Source: Skeletonema tropicum
Taxonomy: Eukaryota; Bacillariophyta; Thalassiosirophyceae; Thalassiosirales; Thalassiosiraceae
Length of the DNA stretch: 64,000 nucleotides
Reading direction: 5' to 3'
Assembly: GCA_037178625.1 (NCBI GenBank)
Contig: CM074143.1
Location: 744,001 to 808,000 of the forward strand
Below the pieces are notes generated by a model. It was not told the DNA's origin and did no database searches. It saw only the letters and a program-made list of their open reading frames with translations. The translations under genes and the position numbers were made by a program. Within the stretch, counting starts at the first letter, position 1; each line of letters starts with the position of its first letter. Positions 44,161 through 54,528 of this stretch are shown one piece after another.

Positions 44161-44961
44161 ATGGATGTGCACATCATTTCACCGACAGGATCATACAGCA
44201 GCATACACGAGGAGAAAGCCAAACTAGGTGAGAATTATTGTTGGACATGATGTGCCATAATTGCGAGTCATTGAGAGTTCTCACACTCTTGCCCCTTCAA
44301 CTTTCTTTGGTACATCTTTCAATCAGAAAAATGTTCCAATTCAACCTACTTCCTTAAGTTGAATGACCCTCCTCGTCTGACTAAATTTGTCCGCCGATTT
44401 CACACGATGCTCTCTCAAGAGAGAAGTAAGGGAGTCATAGAGTGGAGACGCGGGCTGCTGGTCCTCTACTCCATGGATAAATTTACCGACGAGCTACTAC
44501 CAAAGTATTTCAATACTCGTAATTTCAAGACATTCCGTAGACAGCTCAATTACTATGGCTTCGTCCATGTTAGATCACATGCTACTTCAGGATCTAAATC
44601 CACAGCTCTTTGGGCAAATCCGGAACTTGTTAACAGTGGATCAGATTCAATTTCCAGTGTCTTGAATCTAAGAAGAGTAGAAGCAAGTGAAGCATCTAAG
44701 ACTCCTGAGGGAAGACGTGGTAGGAAGAATGAGGTGGCTAGCTCTATCGAGGTAGATGGACTTGGCATCAGTGTGTCTGAAATCTACAATGTTCCTGCTC
44801 CTAAGGCATCATCTACACTATTCTCGCCGCCCATTCCAGCGTCTATTACTTGTGCGGTTCCTCCGCCCGCACAGGTTGAGCCATGCGAAGTTAATGGGTA
44901 TGATTCAAGAATCGACGAGGCAGCGGGTCTTCTTGTTTCAATATTACACGCCCAACCATGA
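44161..44961 (+). CDS. Heat-shock-factor-type transcription factor (block B copy)
   Basis: The exons are 44161-44227 and 44327-44961, encoding 233 aa. The predicted protein appears the same as the 21698-22498 copy, while flanking DNA differs by two large insertions upstream in block A. The distance from the RibD-like gene is therefore 284 bp here against about 2 kb in A. Confidence 0.85.
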
Positions 44962-45123
44962 CTCCGCTACTGCTATAAATGTCATATTATGACGGATAGA
45001 CACTTAAAGGATATGCTGGTTTAATTTATGCAATTACTTGAAATAAAAAGTAACAAAAGCTACAGATACAGGCTACAGTTTAGTTTCATTTTATACTCCC
45101 ATCAACCATTCTATTTGCATTTT

Positions 45124-45570
45124 TTACATCACGAGCAGAGACTTCAAGATTTGCTGTAGCATTTGTAATCTCTTAATCATCACATCTGGATCCCCGCTTC
45201 GATCCATACTTATATTCCATTCTGATATTGCAGGACTATCTGATCTTAATAAATCATCAACATCTTCAGAATATCCTACTAGTCTAATGTAATTGCCACT
45301 GGTTTTCGTCAAGAATCCATACACGCACGCAGCAGCACCATCGAGATTGCATTTTGCATCGTATTTGAATGAGTAATATGGCACGTAGCTGACAATATGC
45401 AATATCGAAGTTCCATTTTCAATCGGTGCATGCACTATCATTGCATCTGAATGATGAAGCTGCTCGTTTCGAAAATCAAACCTTGCTCTAGCGCTCACTA
45501 CCAGAGCAAACTGAGATGGTCTATCTGGCTGTCTGGATAAATCTACTATTTCTCTAGCAAGTTCGTTCAT
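45124..45570 (-). CDS. Conserved 148-aa orphan protein (block B copy)
   Basis: It starts MNELAREIVDLSRQ and ends LQQILKSLLVM. It is intact and differs from copy A at residue 3. It is divergent from CIA30, with about 185 bp between the starts. Confidence 0.55.
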   Translation of the reverse strand: MNELAREIVDLSRQPDRPSQFALVVSARARFDFRNEQLHHSDAMIVHAPIENGTSILHIVSYVPYYSFKYDAKCNLDGAAACVYGFLTKTSGNYIRLVGYSEDVDDLLRSDSPAISEWNISMDRSGDPDVMIKRLQMLQQILKSLLVM

Positions 45571-45754
45571 TATTCAGCGTACATTCTTCTATGACATGGA
45601 CATGGATCATGGATGTGGAAAGAGAGCGTTGAATTGAATGATACTCTTCGGCGGACGCGATTGTATAGGATTGTATATGTATGTAGGAATCACTACGTGA
45701 AATGTTACCGACCCATTGCTGTCGCTTTCCCTCTCGTAAGTTGGAAGGGAAGTG

Positions 45755-46722
45755 ATGACCATGGTGACCCCTAGCCGTATCAGTTGCCTCGTTACCCTCA
45801 TTCTGTGCCTCCTTGGCTCATCGGATGCATTCCTTTTCCATCATTTCACGAGCAGAGTAGTAGGAAATCGGCATCACCATTCCATCAGCACGAGACATTT
45901 GTCGAAGAAGACCAACCACATCAGCAAGAGAGAAAAGCGTTCTCATAAGCAGAGTAGCACAAGCCTTGCAGCTGCCGATGAGCGGAAACCGTGGGAAATT
46001 TTTCGCTTTATTAGCCAAAGTTCGAAGTTCGTGACACTTCCACCTTTGCCATTTACTGCGAAAAGTCCAACTACTAAGAGGAAGATGGCAGTCGGTGAGA
46101 TGTTGTATGTTGTATATCATCACTCGTCCTTGATCGAACACTAAACCAGTACTAAACTGAACCTCAACATCTCTACGCATACATCTCTACGCATACAGGT
46201 GAATCAATCTGGGAGGCAGGCAATCCCAATAACTCCTTCAACTTCGCCCCATTGGATGACGTTGTGATGGGCGGTGCCTCGTCATCAAACATTGATAACA
46301 ACACAGGAATATGGTCTGGACAAGTCACTGATGCAAATAATGGTGGATTTGTTGGTGTGAGGAGCACACCTTTCCAAGGCGGTTCGTTGTCATTAGATAT
46401 GAGTGGATGCAAAGGAATAGAGATACGATTTCGACAGGGTAATGGAAAGAGATTCAAATTTGTTGTCAGAGATTCTACAGACTTTAATGGTATTTGCTGG
46501 ACTACATCATTCGATGCAAAGGCGAATGGGTCAATTCGCATTCCGTTTTCTAGTCAAGTACCGACAGTGTTTGCTAAGACAGTATCGGGGGCATCGTTCA
46601 ACGTAAATGATGTTGTGGGGTTGCAGTTTGCTTACTCAAAGTTTGAGTACGATGGGAAGCTAAATGAGAAATTTGATGTTGGAGACTTTGCGCTGCAAAT
46701 TGTCGAGCTGAAGACATATTAG
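45755..46722 (+). CDS. CIA30-domain protein, plastid-targeted (intact block B copy)
   Basis: The exons are 45755-46094 and 46199-46722; the 104-nt intron has GTGAGA and TACAG ends (287 aa). The N-terminus (MTMVTPSRISCLVTLILCLL...SSDAF-L) is a signal peptide with a diatom-type AF cleavage site, followed by a His/Lys/Ser-rich transit region. From about residue 115 the sequence is a CIA30 (NDUFAF1-type) beta-sandwich: LDDVVMGGASSS, GIWSGQVTDANNGGFVGVRS, GIEIRFRQGNGKRFKFVVRD and GDFALQIVELKTY. CIA30 proteins help assemble complex I in mitochondria; plastid forms occur in photosynthetic organisms. The targeting argues for a plastid role. Confidence 0.85.
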
Positions 46723-46825
46723 AGACTTCTCGTTACCATCTTGTACTCTTTTATTTCCACCCTTGCGCTTAAATTTTTCACTGTGAGATGTTATGTTCGC
46801 GATGAGTTGTAGTTCTCCACAATGA

Positions 46826-47464
46826 TCACAGCACAGGCGAACAGAGCTTCTGAACAAACTCGACTCGATCTGATGGATCCCCTACTTCGCACAGAAACTG
46901 CCTTGACAGGGCGAAGAAGAATTCCACTGAAAATATAGGAACAAACAATGCAAGTAATGCAACAAGCACCAACTTGTTCTCCGTCTTGTCCACGTTGACA
47001 TTATTTGAATTTTGCTGTTTGGTATTTAATTTTTGCAGTGAAGACTTGACCCTTGTATTGTATAGGACATAATTTTCTTCTCGGCTGATATCTTTCCAAT
47101 TCTTTGCATCAAATACTCTCTCGTCGTCGCCTGCTGTCTCAGTTGACTCATCAAATGAGTCTTCATTTTTCTGAATCTGATTCCCCCATGAAACAAACGA
47201 CGTACTCGATGATTGGCCATTTAAATATGAATACGTGAATGCGAGAATAAACGCAAGAATTGTGCCCACAACGATGTCTTCTGTGCTTAAAGCGTCTCCA
47301 ACTTCGGCAACACTCGGGGTTGACGAAGAAGCATAAATGATTGATGAACTTCTTCTTTCGAGGGGGGCACAGAATTTTGCGCTAGGAATGAGAGTAACAG
47401 ATGGCACCACAGGCAATTGCCTAGAAGATAGCCTTGTGGTAAAGGCTGCAGCTTCTTTCTTCAT
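46826..47464 (-). CDS. 212-aa protein with two membrane helices (block B copy)
   Basis: It starts MKKEAAAFTTRLSSRQLP, a Ser/Arg-rich N-terminus that could be a plastid or mitochondrial presequence. Hydrophobic helices are at residues about 65-81 (VVGTILAFILAFTYSYL) and 165-186 (LVLVALLALFVPIFSVEFFF), separated by an acidic and then basic soluble loop. The C-terminus has two cysteines. No family is recognised. It is convergent with CIA30 (104 bp). The block A copy is completely deleted. Confidence 0.6.
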   Translation of the reverse strand: MKKEAAAFTTRLSSRQLPVVPSVTLIPSAKFCAPLERRSSSIIYASSSTPSVAEVGDALSTEDIVVGTILAFILAFTYSYLNGQSSSTSFVSWGNQIQKNEDSFDESTETAGDDERVFDAKNWKDISREENYVLYNTRVKSSLQKLNTKQQNSNNVNVDKTENKLVLVALLALFVPIFSVEFFFALSRQFLCEVGDPSDRVEFVQKLCSPVL

Positions 47465-48126
47465 GATACGTTGCGGCTTTGGGCGCTGCTATTTCTCTCA
47501 AGAAGTACTGCAAACACCCAACTAACACCCAACACTACTACTTAACATACACTTACTATATAGCCTGGAGAAACCGATGTGCTGGTGGACGGAGTTGTGA
47601 GTTGTGATCTGTGATCTGTTTTGTGAAAGGCTGAATGTGCCAAATTGTGTTTGTCCCATCTGTGGAGTAATCCCATTTGAAAGTGGCTGCCACTTAGAGT
47701 GATGCTCGTGACTCGTGACTCAAGATACTTTCACCACTATGAATGTCGCGCTCAGCTACCTACATACTTACGATAAGTAAGTACGCGGCAACGAATGACA
47801 ATGATTTCTTGAAGGGAATGTTTATACCTAAATTCTTTTTTTAACCTTAAAATCTGGAGAGAATTGCTTCTCCTTCGAAAGCAATGCCGACGCGTCAGCA
47901 GTCAAAAACTGCATGCCGAATGCGATGCGACTTCTATTATGGAAAGAAAAATCTAAACCTCCAAGCAAACAAGATAACGTGGCGTGGTGTGATTCGCGGA
48001 ATGATATGCATGATACTTCTTGTGTAACCTCCTATCTTCTGCGTTCTCCTCACTCTTTATCTCTACCTGTTCTTTGTGTTGTACGTACTTTGTACAAAAC
48101 CTCATGCTCATAAGTATACAATAACA

Positions 48127-48651
48127 ATGGCAATTAGAGTTAGAGACTTTGAAAACAACGGCTGCCGTGACGGCAACAGGAGAGGCAGCGCTAAAGGTGA
48201 TACTGATTCTTCGACCACCATCGAGGCTTCCAATTCCAACCCGATGATGAAACGTGCCAAGGTCAAATCTGTAGCATTTTCAGACGTAAGCTTGTTGACC
48301 TTGGTGCCTTCCAAGTCTGAGTCAGATATCGCTTCAGCATGGTACTCAGAGGAAGATAATAATAACCAAATGAGGATGGCCCTACGCAATGCAGCCGAGG
48401 TCTCAAGAGTACTCGAAACGGGACAGGCTCTTCAACACGAAGACTTATGCGAGACTGTTGGAATCGAAAACTTCATGGCTCCCCGTCTGATGCGTATGTC
48501 CAGGATTGAAATTGAGAGACACGCTCAGAGCATCATCTTTGCACAAAATAGGTTTGATGATCCGGCTCTACTCTCACGACTCTCAAAGAGAAGTTCTTTA
48601 CGTTCACGACAACGTGCTTATGAGAGGGCGATGAGATTGAGTGAATTTTGA
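48127..48651 (+). CDS. 174-aa orphan protein (block B copy)
   Basis: It is intact, with GSAK where the other copies have GSAT and QHEDLCE where A has QHEHLCE. The structure is as described for 24673-25197. Confidence 0.6.
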   Translation: MAIRVRDFENNGCRDGNRRGSAKGDTDSSTTIEASNSNPMMKRAKVKSVAFSDVSLLTLVPSKSESDIASAWYSEEDNNNQMRMALRNAAEVSRVLETGQALQHEDLCETVGIENFMAPRLMRMSRIEIERHAQSIIFAQNRFDDPALLSRLSKRSSLRSRQRAYERAMRLSEF

Positions 48652-48711
48652 AATGTACGAAATCAACATAGTTTGTTAAATTAATCTGAATCACTGTTTG
48701 ACCATACAATC

Positions 48712-48987
48712 ATGGACAAGATACGATACCCTCTCTACTTCATTTTCCTCCTTGAGTACCTCGACCTTTTGAGATCGGCCTCATTTACCACAGCCTTTTT
48801 CTCCTTTGGCTTCGTCTTGTTACGAATCGGTGATTCTCAGTCTGATTCCGTTTACTACACTGCATTTGTAGTAGTCTTGGCTATGGCCTTCATTACCGGC
48901 ACTGTGGCAGCTTCAAGCCTCTTTTTATCTTTTCCCCATGAAAGGCACATTGGTGGGTTTCAACAGCCTCCAATGCCGACACAATGA
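48712..48987 (+). CDS. Small membrane protein, 91 aa (block B copy)
   Basis: It has two to three predicted membrane helices and a short tail ending FQQPPMPTQ. This shorter form is probably ancestral, the block A copy being frameshifted after HERHIGG. Confidence 0.55.
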   Translation: MDKIRYPLYFIFLLEYLDLLRSASFTTAFFSFGFVLLRIGDSQSDSVYYTAFVVVLAMAFITGTVAASSLFLSFPHERHIGGFQQPPMPTQ

Positions 48988-49299
48988 ACAGCTTCTAGTG
49001 GCCCATTCTACAAGAACAGATGTGAACGTAAAAACTCGTAGATGACATCATAATTTGGTCTAATTCGTAGCACCACAGTAAAGAATCAAATCATATCAAA
49101 CGCTGTCAAAATCGAATGAACCACAACTAGAGGTCAACATTATAATCACTGACATTTACATAGAAGCACACGGATAGCGCATTAGAAGGTAAGGATCAGC
49201 CTCAGAGAGACCTAATAGAGTAAAACTCATCAATCTAAGAGCTACAAATGGATTGGCTGGTTCAACATAATTCTACATTACGTGTATCTCGTCGTGAAT

Positions 49300-51160
49300 A
49301 TGAGTATGGGCCGCTTCTAAAGAAAAAAAGTTAAAAAAGATAATATACAAGCACATCTGCACTGATCCAATGGATTGCGTTCGAAGAAGCCATGCTACAG
49401 CCTCGTAGCTGATGAACTTGAAACTACATATGAGCCGCTTCTAGTGACCCAAAAGAGTCAAAGGAGATCAATAACAAGCGCATTAGGGTCCATAATAGTA
49501 AACGGCGATAGTATACATGCACATTTGCTCCGGCCAGACGGTTAGCGTGAATAGAAACAATGCTGCAGCCTCGTAGCTGATATGAGAGGTCCAGTGTGGG
49601 CTGGCCTGCAGCACCACATTCTACCAAATCGTATCTATCGTCGCCAATACACGCATGAGCCGCTTCTAGTGTATCATCATAGTCGGCGGCGATGCTAACT
49701 AAGCACATTTGCACTGCCCAGACATTTGGCGTGCATAGAAGCTATGCTACAGCCTCGTAGCTGGTATGAGAGGTCCAGTGTGGGCTGGCCACCAGCACCA
49801 TTTATACCAAATCGTATCTATCGTCGTCAATACACGCATGAGCCGCTTCTAGTGGCCCACTATAGTCGAGGGGGGAAACGAATCTTCACATTTGCACTGC
49901 TCAGACGTTTGGTGTGCATAGAAGCTATGCTACAGGCTCGTAGCTGATCTGGGAGGTCCAGTGTGGGCTGGCCTGCATCACCACATTCTACCAAATCGTA
50001 TCTATCGTCGCCAATACACGCATGAGCCGCTTCTAGTGGCCCATTATAGTCGGCGGCATTCCTTAATAAGTACTTTGCACTGCCCAGATGGTTGGCGTGC
50101 ATAGAAGCTATGCTACAGCCTCGTAGCTGGTATGAGAGGTCCAGTGTGGGCTGGCCTGCAGCACCACATTCTACCAAATCGTATCTATCGTCGCCAATAC
50201 ACGCATGAGCCGCTTCTAGTGGCCTATTATAGTCGAGGGGGAACACAAATCTTCACATTTGCACTGCTCGGACATTTGGTGTACATAGAAGCTATGCAAC
50301 AGCTTCGTAGCTGATCTGGGAGGTCCAGTGTGGGCTGGCCTGCAGCACCACATTCTACCAAATCGTATCTATCGTCGTCAATACATGCATGAGCCGCTTC
50401 TAGTGTATCATTATAGTCGGCGGCGATCCTTACTAAGCACATTTGCACTGCCCAGATGGTTGGCGTGGGTAGAAGCTATGCTACAGCCTCGTAGCTAATC
50501 TGGGAGGTCCAGTGTGGGCTGGCCTGCAGCACCACATTCTACCAAATCGTATCTATCGTCGCCAATACATGCATGAGCCACTTCTAGTGGCTCATTATAG
50601 TCGGCGGCGATCCTTACTAAGCACATTTGCACTGCCCAGACGGTTGGAGGGCGTAGAAGCTATGCTACAGCCTCGTAGCTGATCTGAGAGGTCCAGTGTG
50701 GGCTGGCCTGCAGCACCACATTCTACCAAATCGTATCTATCGTCGTCAATACACGCATGAGCCGCTTCTAGTGGCCCACTATAGTCGAGGGGGAACACAA
50801 ATCTTAACTTTTGCACTGCTCAGACATTTGGTGTACATAGAAGCTATGCTACAGCTTCGTAGCTGATATGAGAGGTCCAGTGTGGGCTGGTCAGCAGCAC
50901 CACATTCTACCAAATCGTATCTATCGTCGCCAATACATGCATGAGCCACTTCTAGTGTCTCATGACAGTCAACGGGGAAAACAAAGCTTCACAATTGCAC
51001 TGCCCAGACGGTTGGCGTGCATAGAAGCTATGCTACAGCCTCGTAGCTCATCTGGGAGGTCCAGTGTGGGCTGGCCTGCAGCACCACATTCTACCAAATC
51101 GTATCTATCGTCGCCAATACACGCATGAGCCGCTGCAAGTGGCCTATTATAGTCGAGGAT
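49300..51160. repeat. ~184-bp minisatellite, 9 full units (block B)
   Basis: It is the same repeat as 25840-30290. I counted nine TGTGGGCTGG occurrences. The 190-bp variant with AAGGAATATACGCATG is absent here. The right end passes directly into an unrelated Ser/Pro-repeat coding fragment, not into the sequence that follows the array in block A. Confidence 0.9.
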
Positions 51161-51176
51161 AGCTCTTGCAACAGGC

Positions 51177-51518
51177 TTGTTGTCGTATGGCAGCTACTTC
51201 TCCATACAAAAAATCAAAGTTGATAACGTCGGAGTTCCTGTGAAAGATGCAAATGCCCTTAGTTCATGTGCAATGCCATCGGAAGCACTATCGCGGATGC
51301 CAATGTATTCAGAGTCTCCCTCGCAGAAGCCATCCCTAAAGTCATCAGAGTCTCCCACCCAGGAGCCATCCCTAAAGTCATCAGAGTCTCCCTCCCAGGA
51401 GCCATCCCTCAAGTCATCAACTAAACCGTCATCTTCTCAAGTACCATCCCTCAAGCCATCTGATACTACGCCTACATCAGAACGTGTTGTAGATTCTTCT
51501 ATTACAAGCTCATTGTAG
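51177..51518 (+). CDS. Ser/Pro-repeat protein fragment
   Basis: The C-terminal part has three to four copies of SESPSQEPSLKS (residues about 45-90) and a Ser-rich end. The preceding KIKVDNVGVPVKDANAL looks like the edge of a folded domain. SPS/EPS repeat linkers of this kind are frequent in secreted or cell-surface diatom proteins. No ATG precedes it, and the frame begins at the edge of the minisatellite just after a possible 3' splice site (GCAACAG at about 51174). It is therefore probably a truncated gene. Confidence 0.4.
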   Translation: MLSYGSYFSIQKIKVDNVGVPVKDANALSSCAMPSEALSRMPMYSESPSQKPSLKSSESPTQEPSLKSSESPSQEPSLKSSTKPSSSQVPSLKPSDTTPTSERVVDSSITSSL

Positions 51519-51595
51519 TATTGGTATTGTTGGTGATGTTTAGCATCTTGACACTCATAGCATTCGCATAGTGCCCATAATATAAAGAGTTTTTA

Positions 51596-53567
51596 GCAAA
51601 CGTCCCCAGAGGGAAGCCGTCAGAAGCGAAGGCGCACAGAGCCTGCACGTGAAGTCACCTGCTGCTTATGCTCCATCGATTCTACCTGCAAATCCAATTT
51701 GTGCACATGTGCCATCAAGAAGCAACTATGCACTTGTTGCGATCCTGGAACCAAGAAGCGATGCCAAAACTCGACTAGTCTGAAGGATCGGGTCCAATAT
51801 ACCCCAAATGGACCAGTAACTCTCCCGCACCCCCATGGTGGCAAGCTGTTGAAGAAAAAGGCTGAAGAGGAATCTAAGGCAAAAGCAAAAGCCATTAAGG
51901 AGGACAATAGGCCACATGATGATATCCGGAATCACTTCACCCCACGCCATGACTCAGATGCTGTTGACACTGCTGCGGTTGACCCATCTGAAGAAACGCA
52001 AAACACTGAAGTTGAAACCGATTCAAATGACCAGTCCGCTCTAGCTGGCCATGACGATTCACGAGAGGAGATATCTGAAGCAGACGACTCATCATACAGT
52101 GACCACTCGGCCACTGATGATGCCTCAGATGCAGAAGAAGAGCACAATTTGAAGAGGGGACCTGATTTGACAAACTGTGGCACAATCGATAGTACCGAGG
52201 CAGCCGGTTTGATCGTGGACAATATTGCCCACGGTGTCCGTGGACCGCTACCACCGGAGCTTTTCTACGGCTCAGAGCAGGACCCCAGCCATGGATCTTG
52301 TTGCATCAACCAGTTTTCACTTCTCCAGAGGAGGGGGAAACCGGGTGAACTTGATTTCAGATTGAGGTTGAGAAATGGAGATCAGGCGTGGCCGGAGACG
52401 GATGAGGAGGATGATAATGACGGAACAGCTGCCTCCCCTGAGGAGACAGCAGGAGTGGAAGAGGAGGACGAGGATGAGGATGAGGAGACGACAGGGAAGG
52501 ATTCAAGCTCAGAGGAAAGTGGAGAAGGCGGGAAGGATGATGGCACAGGAGGGATAGAGGGTATTATGTCGAGGAAAGAGCTTACGGAGGATGCGATCAC
52601 GGCGATCGGCGGTCAAATTGCAAAGAAGGATGATAAACTTCAACCCCTTTCATGGTCAGACCGCAAACTTATTAGTGTGTATGGTGATACAATCCATCAG
52701 AATGATGGCACTCATCTACACGGCCAACTATCTGCAGTGGATGACAGATACTACCAGAACCTCTATTCCAGGGTGGTGAAAAGTATTGCTCCGTTTTATG
52801 AGGTCTACCGCAACAAAGTTGGCGCTCGGTTTCTCAATATTCTTACAACCGAATTCAAAAATGTCCGAGAGGGCCAAATGAATGCAGAAAGAGCTCTCAT
52901 GTTCCCTGCTTGTATCCTCACACGCAAGAGGGGATGCTCCAAGAGCGCAGACATCAAAAAGTTGATCACAACTCGTCTTGACCTCTGGGAGAAAGGAGAT
53001 ATTCTGTCGCTGGTTATAGCAGTGGAAGTTGAAGGACAATCGGGACGATTGGGGGGTCGTCCCATGGGAGACAATGGGATAGGCGAGTCGCAGGCTCGTC
53101 GATTTGCATCTACACTTCAAAATGGTCACATTCGGAAGGCAGTTCGGGAGGTGACGGACCAAGGTCAAGGTGGTCTGTACAAGCCAACTGACCTTGACTC
53201 CAAGACGGGGGAGCCAGTCATTGATGTCCTGAGGTCAAAGTTCCCCTCCCCTGTGACTCCAGCTGAAGGGGACCCCCTCGTTTTCCAGAAACCCCTGGAC
53301 TTCGAGGAAGAGGATGTAGTTGCTTTTGTTTATGTCGATTCGGATCACATTGAGAGTCGCTCTAGCAAACTTCATGGGGCTGCAGGCCCTTCTGGAGTGG
53401 ATGGTATAATGCTAAAAGCGTGGCTCACCCGACACGGAGCAGCTTCTGATGCTCTACGAGTTGAAATGGCGGAGTGGGCTACATGGCTTGGATGCGCACA
53501 ACCGGATTATGCCAAAATCCGAGCCCTCAACCACGTGCGTCTACTTGCAGTGGATAAGGAGCCGTGA
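51596..53567 (+). pseudogene. N-terminal part of the LINE-like polyprotein
   Basis: The frame is open from the stop at 51593 to 53567, with no ATG before the conserved part, so the 5' end is probably truncated. It begins with a Cys-rich cluster (VTCCLCSIDSTCKSNLCTC, then LCTCCDPGTKKRC), which may be zinc-binding. Long acidic low-complexity stretches follow. A helical region comes next (KLISVYGDTIHQNDGTHLHG onward), then the first RT fingers motif GAAGPSGVDGIMLKAWL and RALNHVRLLAVDKEP, where an insertion ends the frame. Confidence 0.6.
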
Positions 53568-54528
53568 CGAACGGGAGCTTGGACAAGGCTTGGATATGGA
53601 TTCTAGTACTTGCTGGTACGGCATTGAGATATGTATCTTTGAGGGTAGGTACGACACGTATGAGGGGCAGAGAAGTTCTCGGCACTTCCGAAGAGGTTTT
53701 AGGCAGCAAAAGATATCAGAGAGAGGGATTTTGGAGGGAAAACTCCAACAATGACGATTGTATCCAAGATAAGGATGTTTCTTGGATGATTGTTTTCCAA
53801 GATAAGGAAAGCTCACAATTCGAATTCTAAAGTAAACGCAAGTTAACAAACGACCAAGTGTGGTAACACATGAATTAGCTCCTAGCAAGGGCTTTAGCTG
53901 GGGTCAGGGTTTGACACCATCTGTCAGATTTCCAGTCGTCGGATTCTACTTTTATTCCATTACGGAATCGAGTGAGCCGACTGCTGCCTTCGCACCTACG
54001 ACATCCCTACTCCCATCGATTTGAGGACCCCGTGTGTGTGACTCCGCGTTGCACCCTGTAAGCGATCTATTGGACAAAGTGAGTACATGACCGTAGCAAA
54101 GCGGTGAAGTGTGTAAATCAGCTCAAGACTATCTCAATTACTACCGAAGAGCTTCGGTGAGATTTGTTCGGAAATTCCCCAACCTGACTCCGTGTTGGCA
54201 ATAAGGAATAAAGATTCCTGTACTCTTCATTATTGAGGAGAGGCAGAATCTGCAGCGTGAACTGCGGGTGACTCCGTGTTGCCCTAAGCACATCAGCAAG
54301 TGCAACCCTGTAATTTCCTAATAGTGTATTGAACGGTTGATAAATACTTATTGGGCATATCAAAAATTTATTACAGTTTGATTTCGGCGCAGTTTTGAAT
54401 CATGAAGAAGGCCACTTTTGAAGAGATACTCAAGTACATCCTCTGAGGTGAGCTAGACAACGATGGGTTTGTAGGAGACATCATCGCTGATCGTAGCATG
54501 AATACGTTCAGAGAATTTCTAGAAACTA
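53568..54528. mobile_element. ~0.96-kb insertion inside the LINE-like ORF
   Basis: The coding sequence stops after ...VDKEP and resumes at VRPLGCGEIW; 961 foreign bases lie between. They contain TGACTCCGTGTTG-like words three times (about 54040, 54185 and 54270). The right end can encode GELDNDGFVGDIIADRS, preceded by KATFEEILKYIL and an in-frame stop, which may be a gene scrap. No terminal inverted repeats or clear duplication were seen. Confidence 0.5.

Noticed and set aside
53449..53830. ORFs overlapping the LINE interruption
   Set aside because: They straddle the insertion junction or lie antisense to it and show no family features.
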